Source of the DNA: Bryobacteraceae bacterium
GTDB taxonomy: Bacteria > Acidobacteriota > Terriglobia > Bryobacterales > Bryobacteraceae
Direction of reading: 5' to 3'
Assembly: GCA_026129905.1 (NCBI GenBank)
Contig: JAHCHE010000052.1
Location: 1-36,876, forward strand
Length of the DNA: 36,876 bases
The translations under genes were made by a program, and so were the position numbers. The notes beneath the pieces were generated by a model. It did not search any database. It worked only from the letters and a program-made list of their open reading frames with translations, and was not told the DNA's origin. Below are positions 1-7,667 of the stretch, one piece after another. How positions within the stretch are numbered: the first letter of the stretch is position 1; every line of letters starts with the position of its first letter.

Positions 1-828
1 TATCACTACCTGGTGAACGGCGAGGAGACCGCCATCCGGATCGTGCTCCGGGCCATCGACCTGGGCGTGAACTTCTTCGACTGCGCGCACAAGTACAACG
101 CCGGCGCGAGCGATTTCGTCTACGGCAAGGCGCTGAAGGGCGGGTTGCGGCAGAAGGTGCTCGTGATGTCGAAAGCGCAGTTCCGCGAAGGTTACAGCGC
201 GATGCGCCAGTTGGAAGAGACGCTGGAGCGGATGAAGACGGACTACCTGGATCTGTGGCAGTGCCACGAAGTGGTGAGCCACGACGAGGTGGACAAGATC
301 CTCAGCCCGAACGGCGCGCTCGAGGCGTTTGTGAAGGCGAAGGAGCAGGGCAAAGTCCGGCACATCGGCTTCAGCGGACACCGCGATCCGACGGTGCACC
401 AGCGGCTGTTGGCCTCCTATGACGGGTGGGAGACGGTGCAGTTTCCGGTGAACCTCATCGACCAGCATTACCTGAGCTTCATCGAGAGCGTGCTGCCGAA
501 GGTGCGGGCCAAGGGGGCGGGGGTGATCGCGATGAAGTCGAACGCGATCGGTAATATCACGAAGAACAAGGTCGCTTCCATTCCCGAGTGCCTGCGCTTT
601 GCGTGGAGCCAGGATATCGACACGCTGGTGTCGGGGGTGGAAACGGTGGAGCAACTCGAGCAGAACGTGCTCGCCTGCAAGACGTTTCAGCCGATGACGA
701 AGGACGAGATCTCGAAGCTGCTGGCGCGGACGAAGAGCGGACCGCACGGCTCGAAAGTGGAGCAGTACAAGCTGCCGGAACAGGCCGGCGCGCACCACCG
801 CTTCCACAACGACGGCGAGCCGGCGTGA
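1..828 (+). CDS. Aldo/keto reductase, 5' end missing
   Basis: The reading frame is open from the first base of the window and ends with TGA at 826-828, so the gene begins upstream; about 275 C-terminal residues are visible. The protein is recognisable as an NAD(P)H-dependent (beta/alpha)8-barrel reductase of the aldo/keto reductase superfamily. The catalytic Asp and Tyr appear in NFFDCAHKY, the Lys in VMSKAQF and the His in DLWQCHE. GKVRHIGFSGH is the usual barrel strand that follows. Substrate cannot be read from the sequence; family members reduce sugar aldehydes and ketones, and similar genes are common beside Gfo/Idh/MocA genes in Acidobacteria, like the one at 11059-12213. The C-terminus is hydrophilic and no cysteine cluster was seen, so this does not look like the ferredoxin-fused subtype. 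Confidence 0.9.
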   Translation, partial: YHYLVNGEETAIRIVLRAIDLGVNFFDCAHKYNAGASDFVYGKALKGGLRQKVLVMSKAQFREGYSAMRQLEETLERMKTDYLDLWQCHEVVSHDEVDKILSPNGALEAFVKAKEQGKVRHIGFSGHRDPTVHQRLLASYDGWETVQFPVNLIDQHYLSFIESVLPKVRAKGAGVIAMKSNAIGNITKNKVASIPECLRFAWSQDIDTLVSGVETVEQLEQNVLACKTFQPMTKDEISKLLARTKSGPHGSKVEQYKLPEQAGAHHRFHNDGEPA

Positions 829-935
829 CAAGCTGACCGGACGAGGAGATCGACCGTGGAGCGTGGCGCGCGCACTCGTGCGCGCCGAGACGAGACTCCG
901 AACTCCTGATCTGGCGGAAATTACGCTGGCCCAAT

Positions 936-1770
936 TTAATACGCCAAGCGGAGGTCCGTACCCGGAAAGGTGGTTTCCGTTGCGGTGAGTTCTTGGCATA
1001 GATGGCGAACTACCCGTCATGGCGGCCTGAGTCAAATGATGCAGGCGCACCGTCAGAGTCTTCCCGTTGAGGTCAGGAATTAGATCGACCTCGGTCTGAT
1101 CAATCTGCCGCAACAAAGCCCGGGCATCATCGAATCGCGCCAGCTCTTCCCGAACGGTGGCGGCCATAGCAGTTTCTGCCCGGTAGGCGATCATCTTTAT
1201 GGTGTTCAGGAACTGCTTCCTTTCGGTGCGCAGACTGTCGGAAGCGGTCTCGTTCGGACAGATCCTTGACGGGGATCTGGTGGGCGTAGCCTTGCGTTGT
1301 TTCTTCAGATCCTCCAGCGCCCGCTCGATCTGCTCGATTTTCTCTTGCAGTTGACCCTGATGCTGCTTATACTTCCGGACCGCTGGTTCGGAAAGGGGCT
1401 GTTTTAACATCAAAGGCCAGCGCCGGATTCTTGCTCGTGCTGTGAGATCCACTCCCGGGCCAAAGCAGCATTCCAGCGCGCCGCCTGACCGACTTCCGCA
1501 CACAGTAGGTTGGGAACAGTGCCGGCAGCGCCAACAGGACACCTCCTTGTGGGATGTCCCGGGCGGACTCGAACCTGAACGGCGCTTCGGCTACCGCTCC
1601 CATTGCCGCCGAAATGCGTGCAGTCGCCCAGCACCGATCACTTTGCGCAGCGTGTCGCCCGCCACCCCGATTTCGCGACTCACCTCCGGCACGCTCTTCC
1701 CCTCGTCCAATAAGGCCTGCGCTCGCTGCCGCAGCGGAGGCATCCGGAAGCTCTTCAGAACGAGTGCGCA
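936..1770 (-). pseudogene. Decayed transposase remnant (HTH plus scattered conserved blocks)
   Basis: No intact gene lies here, but translating the minus strand in shifting frames gives blocks that I recognise, from memory, as pieces of one large transposase family. In order from high to low coordinates they are: a helix-turn-helix segment (QALLDEGKSVPEVSREIGVA, about 1650-1730); FRFESARDIPQGGVLLALP (about 1540-1600); LLCAEVGQAARWNAALAREW (about 1430-1500); a Lys/Glu-rich helix with VRKYKQHQGQLQEKIEQIE (about 1320-1380); and the C-terminal VRHLCQELTATETTFPGT followed by LRLAY and a stop at 936-938. At least three frame changes separate them, and the central catalytic DDE region appears deleted. 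This is a dead mobile-element gene. The family name is uncertain. It fills nearly all of the space between the reductase and the metallopeptidase; 829-935 shows nothing. Confidence 0.7.
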
Positions 1771-1887
1771 CGCCACGGAGTTGCGATGGTCCGAGGAGCG
1801 CCCCCCCCGCGTTAATTTCGCTTCCGCCGCAGGGTTTTTGCTGTAAAATCGGAGTTCGGAACCTGCATATAGGCGAGGATGGCCGGC

Positions 1888-3762
1888 ATGCGCAAGTTTT
1901 CTTTCGCGCTGATCGCTGCGATCTGTTTTTCCGCCGCGGGGCTTCCCCGCCTCGAAGCCGCACCGTGGAAACGTCTCGAATCGGCAAACTTCGAGATGTT
2001 CACCACGACGGGGGAGGGGCGTGCGCGGCAGCTTCTCGATCATTTCGAACGGGTGCGCCAGTTCTTTCTTCAGTCGAGCGGCCGCCAGACCATCAGTTCC
2101 CTGCCCGTCCGCATCATCGTTCTGGATAGCCGCAAGGAATGGGAGAAGTACCGCGTGAGCGAGTCCGCGGCCGCCTTCTTTCATCCCGGATTGACCCGGG
2201 ATTTCATCGTGATGAGCGGGGAAACGGAAGAGATCCTGCGCACGGCGACCCACGAATTTACGCATCTCATCGTCCGCCACTCCGGCGCCGAGCTGCCGAT
2301 CTGGCTCAACGAAGGCCTCGCGGAGTTGTATTCCACCCTGCGGCCCGACGGCAACGGCGTGCGGCTGGGGGAAGTGATTCAGGGGCGGGCATTCGCGCTA
2401 GCGCGCGACAAGTGGCTGACCATGCCGGAACTGGCGGCGGTGGACCATGCCTCGGCCCACTACACGGAAAAAGAGCGGGCCGGCGTCTTCTACGCCGAAA
2501 GCTGGCTCCTCACCCACATGCTGTACCTGAGCGAGAAGCTGCGGCCGAAAGCCGCCGCTTTCGTGGGGGCCGTCGGCGGCGGCCAAACCACCGAGGAAGC
2601 CTTCCAGTCGGTTTATGGGTTGACGCTCGCCCAGGTGGATTGGGAGCTGCACGACTATTACGAGGGCGGCCGGGTATACACCGCCGTTCTGCCCATTCAG
2701 CTTCAGAAGATCCGCGGCAAGGCGGAAGCCGTGCCCGCCACGCCGGTTCAGCAGGCCATGTGCGAAGGGTTGCTGCTCGCGTTCGTGAAGAAGAACGCCG
2801 AGGCAATGACGCTGCTCGAGAGACTGGCGGGCGAGAACCCGGGTGACGTTGACGTAGCGGAAGCGGCGACCGAGGCGGCCTGGCAAAGCCGCGAGTTCGA
2901 CAAGGGCGCAGCCCACGCGGAGCGGGCGCTGACGCTCGGCAGCAGGAACCAGGCGCTGCGATGGCGCTACGCCGAGCACCTGGCGGCCCGGGACCTCAAA
3001 GGCGGCCGGCTCGTTCAGCTCCTGCGGGCGACGCTGGAGGACGAGCCGTCCAACCTGGAAGCTCGCCTCCTGCTCATTGACGCTCTTGCGGCGCGAGAAG
3101 AGTACGCGGCGGCGATCGAGGAGGCGCGCCCGGTGCGCAAGGTCGAGCCGAAGCAGGCGACGCGCTTCTTCGCGGCTCTGGCGATGGCGCGCTGGATGAC
3201 CAACGACCGGGATCAGGCGCGGGATGACCTGCGGCGCGCCATCCAGTATGCGCGCCAGCCGGAACGGCAGCGCCAGTGCGACGCCATCGGGGAGTACTTC
3301 GACCGGCAGGAGGAACTCGAGCAGGCCGCCGCCCAGGTGGTCCGTGTCCCGCCCGCGGGCCAGGCGCCGCCGGCGCAACCGGCGGAAACCGCCCGGCCCA
3401 AGCGGGTCGCGACGCTCATTGCTTCCGATGACGGGCTTCCGGTGAGGAGCGGCGAATGGGAGCGCCGGGCAGTGGCCGGCGGGGCCAAGCTTCAGGTTGC
3501 CGCGGGCGCGCTGGCGGCTTTGCAGTGCTCCGGCGGCGGCGCGACGGTCCTGATTGTCCGCGAAGCCGGCGGAAGCTATCTGCGGCTGGTGGTGGACGAT
3601 CCGAAGAAGGTCCTGCTGGAGGGCGCCGGGACGGACTCGTTCGTGTTCACCTGCGGGGCGCAGAAGCCGCTCGCCGTCGAGGTCGAATACGTCCGGGACA
3701 GCGCGGTGAACGAAGCCGGCGTGTTGCGGGTTCTGCGCTTCGTCCGCGAGCCTCCCAGCTAG
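1888..3762 (+). CDS. Secreted HEXXH metallopeptidase with TPR-like repeats
   Basis: The start at 1888 is preferred because the ribosome-binding site AGGCGAGG (1871-1878) lies nine bases ahead; an in-frame ATG at 1879 directly abuts that site. The protein begins MRKFSFALIAAICFSAAG, a signal peptide. HEFTH (residues 122-126) followed by LNEGLAE, with Glu at 142, is a gluzincin-type zinc site: two His ligands, a catalytic Glu and a downstream Glu ligand. This resembles the peptidase MA/DUF1570-like group. After residue 275 come alanine-rich helical repeats of TPR type (to about 465), then a Pro/Ala linker and a C-terminal beta-rich domain of about 110 residues that I do not recognise. It is probably an exported or envelope peptidase; its substrate is unknown. 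It stands alone between the transposase remnant and the RCC1 genes. Confidence 0.85.
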   Translation: MRKFSFALIAAICFSAAGLPRLEAAPWKRLESANFEMFTTTGEGRARQLLDHFERVRQFFLQSSGRQTISSLPVRIIVLDSRKEWEKYRVSESAAAFFHPGLTRDFIVMSGETEEILRTATHEFTHLIVRHSGAELPIWLNEGLAELYSTLRPDGNGVRLGEVIQGRAFALARDKWLTMPELAAVDHASAHYTEKERAGVFYAESWLLTHMLYLSEKLRPKAAAFVGAVGGGQTTEEAFQSVYGLTLAQVDWELHDYYEGGRVYTAVLPIQLQKIRGKAEAVPATPVQQAMCEGLLLAFVKKNAEAMTLLERLAGENPGDVDVAEAATEAAWQSREFDKGAAHAERALTLGSRNQALRWRYAEHLAARDLKGGRLVQLLRATLEDEPSNLEARLLLIDALAAREEYAAAIEEARPVRKVEPKQATRFFAALAMARWMTNDRDQARDDLRRAIQYARQPERQRQCDAIGEYFDRQEELEQAAAQVVRVPPAGQAPPAQPAETARPKRVATLIASDDGLPVRSGEWERRAVAGGAKLQVAAGALAALQCSGGGATVLIVREAGGSYLRLVVDDPKKVLLEGAGTDSFVFTCGAQKPLAVEVEYVRDSAVNEAGVLRVLRFVREPPS

Positions 3763-4021
3763 TACCACCTGGTACCAGCCAGTACTCCACCAGTCGGCGA
3801 CGACTTTCCCGCCCGATTCCCCCCCCTCAAGATTCGGATTAATAGGTCTTGAATTACTAAGAAATCAATGTTAGGCTTAGACCGGTGTCCCGCGCCAGGC
3901 ACTCATGTTCACATTGCCAGGAAGGCCTGGAGCCGCAAGCGAGGCTCTTTATCCGGCTGCGCGCCGAGGCGCTCATGAGAAGCAATCGGTGAAATATGAC
4001 GAGCATGAAAGGATCATTTGC
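3763..4021 (+). other. Long leader of the first RCC1 gene, three small hairpins
   Basis: This 259-base gap has no convincing gene. Its start holds a cluster of GTACCA/GGTACC-like words (3764-3785). An AT-richer stretch at 3836-3880 could hold the promoter. Then come three successive potential hairpins: CCAGG/CCTGG (3917-3930), GAGCC/GGCTC (3930-3947) and GCGC/GCGC (3961-3972). The ribosome-binding site AAAGGA at 4008-4013 precedes the GTG at 4022. I could not match this leader to a known riboswitch class. Confidence 0.35.
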
Positions 4022-7000
4022 GTGAAACGCCGGCCCTTTTTGTCATCTGTACTGACCGCCGCGCTGCTTCTCCTGTGCCAGGCGTTGGCCACCCGCGCGC
4101 AAGACGCGGAGAACGTCCGCGCCTGGGGCTGGACCGCGCTCGGCCAGCTCGGCATCGGCATGGATGATGAGTCCGATTTCGAGAGAACGCCCGGCCCGGT
4201 AGCGAACCTCACGGGAGCCGTGTCGATCGCGGGCGGCGAGGCGCACAGCGTCGCGTTGAGGAATGACGGGACTGTCTGGACCTGGGGCGGCAACGCTCAG
4301 CATCAGCTCGGTCGAGCGGGTCAGTCCGGCATCCTTCCGGCGCCGGTAACCGAACTCTCAGGCATGGTGGCCATTGCCGCGGGGGCGTGGCACAGCCTGG
4401 CGCTCAAGAACGACGGAACGGTGTGGGCTTGGGGAAGCGATTCACAAAGCCAAGGACTACGGACTCCGGTTAGAAATCTGGCGAGCGTTGCGGCCATTTC
4501 CGCGGGCGCACACCACAGCCTTGCTCTGAAGAGCGACGGAACCGTATGGGCGTGGGGAGACAACAGTTCTGGCCAACTCGGCGACGGACAGGGAGGGGGT
4601 GTTAGCAAGAGCGCCGATCCCGTACCGGTCGTCAACTTGACTGGCGTGACCGCAATCGCAGCCGGTGTGAACCACAGTCTCGCCCTGAGGAGTGACGGGA
4701 CGGTATGGGCCTGGGGAGATAACCAGTCTGGCCAACTCGGCGATGGCGCCGGAGGGCATTATGTATACAGCGTCACGCCTGTCAAAGTGCTGAGCCTGAC
4801 AGGAATCGTCGCCATTGCCGCCGGTGATCGCCACAGCCTTGCTCTGAAGAGCAATGGTTCCGTGTGGGCCTGGGGCGACAACTATCACGGTCAACTGGGC
4901 ATTGGCGGCAACAGCAACAGCGCGACGCCGGTCGCGCTCGCCAAGATCGCCGGCGTGGTGAAGATCGCGGCGGGCGCATCGTTCAGCGTCGCCCTCAAAT
5001 CGAATGGAGAAGTCTGGACCTGGGGCGCGAACGAATATGGCCAGTTAGGAAACGGCAGCGCAATCGACAGCAATGTGCCGGTAGCCGTTCTTACAGGTGC
5101 GTTTTCGATCGGCGTAGGATACCACCATGCAATGGCACTGAAAGCCACCGGCGTCGCCTGGGCCTGGGGTTCGAATTGGGCTGGCCAGCTCGGTAACGGG
5201 CGGGCTCTCTTCATACCGGAGCCGGTCGTCCCGATCGGCATCACAAAAGCTGTCGCCGTAGGCGCTGGCAAATACTGCAGTGCGGCGGTCACGAGTGACG
5301 GGACAGTCTGGGCCTGGGGCTTCGATCAGAGCGACATTTGCGGCGGGGTTGCCGCCAAGCGGAGCATGCCGGTTGCCATGAGCGGCCTAACCGGCATCAT
5401 TGCGGTAGCGCTTGGCGATAGTCACCGGCTCGCGTTGAAGGACGATGGCACAGTCTGGGGTTGGGGGAACAATAGCTGGGGCCAACTTGGCAACGGCGCG
5501 ATGTCCTGGCGAGTCGATGTCCCGGTGAAGACGACTGGGCTTGCAAATGTCGTGGCGGTCGCCGCGGGAGCAAAACACAGCTTGGCGCTGAAGAGCGATG
5601 GGACGGTCTGGGCGTGGGGCAACAATGAGTCCGGTCAACTCGGCGGCAACTATGGTTACCAAATGGCTGTGCCCATTCGGATCGCCAACCTGTCCGGAGC
5701 CGTCGCGATCGCCGCTGGCGCCGCTCACTGCGTTGCGCTGACCAGCGATGGAAGCGTCTGGGGTTGGGGAGAGAACTCGAGTGGACAGCTCGGTAATGGC
5801 CGCAACGAAGACACCACGGTTCCGGTAGCCGCTTCCAACTTCAACGGCGCTGTCGCCATTGCTGCCGGCAAGGACCAGACGATAGCGCTGAAGAGCGATG
5901 GAAACGTCTGGCGATGGGGAAACTTCCAAACCAATGTGCCGGCGGTGTTCCCCGGCCTATCGGGGATTGTCGCTATCGCCGCCGGCAGCGGTTCCTACCT
6001 GGCGTTGAGACATGACGGTACTACCTGGAGCCCGGGCTATGATGGCTCGCCACCGCGAATGGAGGCTCAGTTCTCCAATGCCGTGGCGGTCGCCACAGGC
6101 CAATCGCACTCGCTGGCGCTGCTCGTAACCGGTGTTCCCGCCGCTGCCCTTCAGCCCACAACGATCGTGTTCGGCGTTCAGAAGCCTGGTACCACCAGCT
6201 TCAGCCGGTCCGTCACCATTGTCAACAACGGCGAAGCCACGCTCAAAATCCGGACCGTCAAACTGATGGGCTTCAATCCAACCGAATTCAAGATGCCTTC
6301 CGACAGTTGTACCGGCGCCACTCTGATGCCCAACTCCAGTTGCGGCATCAACGTGCGATTCGCTCCCAAAGCGGAGGGCGCCCGCAGCGCCGCCGTCATG
6401 GTCCGCACAAACGCGCCCGGCAGCCCGCATCTGGTCTTTCTCACCGGGATGGCGCTCATCGACACGCCTTTCCCCACCGTCGTCGCGCCCAATGGCGGCG
6501 AAAACATCCCGACCCGGTCGGCATTCAACATCCAGTGGACGGCTTCCAGCCCGCTGCCGCTTACCGGCTTCGACGTTTCCTATTCGAGCGACGGCGGAAC
6601 CACTTTTGCCGCTATCCCCGCCTGCACGGGACTGCCCGCAACCGCGCGGAATTGCGCCTGGACCACGCCGGGAGCCGCTACGGCGTCGGGCCGCATTCGC
6701 GTACTCGCCCGCAACACCGCCGGCAACACGGCGGCCGACATGTCCGATGCCGACTTCAGCATCGTAACCGAGAAGGCCACCCCTGGCGTGTTTCTGAATG
6801 GCAAGTGGTATCTCGACGTGAATGGCGATGGCTACTTCGTCTACGGCACGGACAAGGACTATGCATTCGGCTGGCCGGGAGTCACGCCTGTTACGGGAGA
6901 TTGGAACGGGGACCGAAAGAAGGAAATCGGCGTCTTCAGCGACGGCGTCTGGTACCTCGACGTCAACGGCAACGGCGCGTGGGACGGCCCGGCGGTGGAT

Positions 7001-7633
7001 CGGGCGTTCAGCTTCGGTTGGCCCGCAGTAACGCCGCTGACGGGCGATTGGAACGGCGACGGCAAGGCGGAAATCGGCGTCTTCAACGATGGCTGGTGGT
7101 ACCTCGACCTGAACCGCAATGGTATTTGGGAGGCCGGCATCGATAGGCAGGCGGGCTTCGGCTGGCCCGGCGTTACTCCCGTACTCGGCGATTGGAACGG
7201 CGACGGCAAAACGGAAATCGGCGTCTTCAAGGACGGCGCGTGGTACCTCGATTACAACGGCAACGGCGTCTGGGACGGCATCTCCATCGATAGGGCCTTC
7301 AGCTTCGGCTGGCCCGGCGTCACTCCGGTGATCGGCGATTGGAACGGCGACGCCAAAACCGAGATCGGCGTCTTCCTCGACGGATGGTGGTATCTCGACA
7401 TCAATGGCAACGGGATCTGGGAATCGGGCGTCGACCGCCCGTACGGTTTCGGCTACCCGGGCGTGATCCCCGTGGTAGGCGATTGGAACGCCGACGGAAA
7501 GGCGGAGGTCGCCGTCTTTGACCGAGGCTATTACTACATGGATATCGATGGCGACGGCGTCTGGAATCCGTATGGGGCCGATCGCTTGATCGCGTTATTC
7601 GGCGCGGGCGTCCCGCTAGCGGGAAATTGGTAG
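4022..7633 (+). CDS. Giant secreted RCC1-repeat protein 1 with choice-of-anchor D, Ig-like and DWNGDG-repeat C-terminus
   Basis: The GTG at 4022 was chosen because AAAGGA lies eight bases upstream and the protein then opens with a signal peptide (VKRRPFLSSVLTAALLLLC, cleavage near ATRAQD). Residues 28-700 form 13 full RCC1-type repeats of about 50 residues plus half-repeats at each end, i.e. 14 blades if the ends close together. The core is HSLALKSDGTVWAWG...SGQLGNG. Residues 705-812 are a choice-of-anchor-D (ASPM/SPD-2/Hydin-like) beta domain with a CTGA...SSCGINVRF Cys pair. Residues 816-918 look Ig-like (NGGENI...FDVSYSSDGG). Residues 922-1203 are six tandem repeats. It is probably extracellular and adhesive or ligand-binding; no catalytic motif was seen. 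It lies 34 bases ahead of its paralogue, so they are probably co-transcribed. Confidence 0.88.
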   Translation: MKRRPFLSSVLTAALLLLCQALATRAQDAENVRAWGWTALGQLGIGMDDESDFERTPGPVANLTGAVSIAGGEAHSVALRNDGTVWTWGGNAQHQLGRAGQSGILPAPVTELSGMVAIAAGAWHSLALKNDGTVWAWGSDSQSQGLRTPVRNLASVAAISAGAHHSLALKSDGTVWAWGDNSSGQLGDGQGGGVSKSADPVPVVNLTGVTAIAAGVNHSLALRSDGTVWAWGDNQSGQLGDGAGGHYVYSVTPVKVLSLTGIVAIAAGDRHSLALKSNGSVWAWGDNYHGQLGIGGNSNSATPVALAKIAGVVKIAAGASFSVALKSNGEVWTWGANEYGQLGNGSAIDSNVPVAVLTGAFSIGVGYHHAMALKATGVAWAWGSNWAGQLGNGRALFIPEPVVPIGITKAVAVGAGKYCSAAVTSDGTVWAWGFDQSDICGGVAAKRSMPVAMSGLTGIIAVALGDSHRLALKDDGTVWGWGNNSWGQLGNGAMSWRVDVPVKTTGLANVVAVAAGAKHSLALKSDGTVWAWGNNESGQLGGNYGYQMAVPIRIANLSGAVAIAAGAAHCVALTSDGSVWGWGENSSGQLGNGRNEDTTVPVAASNFNGAVAIAAGKDQTIALKSDGNVWRWGNFQTNVPAVFPGLSGIVAIAAGSGSYLALRHDGTTWSPGYDGSPPRMEAQFSNAVAVATGQSHSLALLVTGVPAAALQPTTIVFGVQKPGTTSFSRSVTIVNNGEATLKIRTVKLMGFNPTEFKMPSDSCTGATLMPNSSCGINVRFAPKAEGARSAAVMVRTNAPGSPHLVFLTGMALIDTPFPTVVAPNGGENIPTRSAFNIQWTASSPLPLTGFDVSYSSDGGTTFAAIPACTGLPATARNCAWTTPGAATASGRIRVLARNTAGNTAADMSDADFSIVTEKATPGVFLNGKWYLDVNGDGYFVYGTDKDYAFGWPGVTPVTGDWNGDRKKEIGVFSDGVWYLDVNGNGAWDGPAVDRAFSFGWPAVTPLTGDWNGDGKAEIGVFNDGWWYLDLNRNGIWEAGIDRQAGFGWPGVTPVLGDWNGDGKTEIGVFKDGAWYLDYNGNGVWDGISIDRAFSFGWPGVTPVIGDWNGDAKTEIGVFLDGWWYLDINGNGIWESGVDRPYGFGYPGVIPVVGDWNADGKAEVAVFDRGYYYMDIDGDGVWNPYGADRLIALFGAGVPLAGNW
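6787..7633 (+). repeat. Six coding tandem repeats, C-terminus of RCC1 protein 1
   Basis: Units of about 48 residues follow the pattern GVFxDGxWYLDxNGNGxWD, then DRAFSFGWPGVTPL and GDWNGDGKTEI. The sixth unit is short and ends in AGNW at the stop codon. Asp/Asn/Gly loops (DxNGNGxWD and DWNGDGKTE) look like calcium-binding loops of the FG-GAP/VCBS or dockerin-like kind; calcium binding is inferred. A six-fold array could itself be a small beta-propeller. Confidence 0.8.
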
Positions 7634-7667
7634 CCATTTTCGGCATAGCAGGTTCTGAAGTATTTCT

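Noticed and set aside
2398-3768. Long open frame on the minus strand opposite the metallopeptidase
   Set aside because: It is antisense to a gene with a signal peptide and zinc motif, is Arg/Pro-rich and has no recognisable domain; a GC-rich shadow frame.
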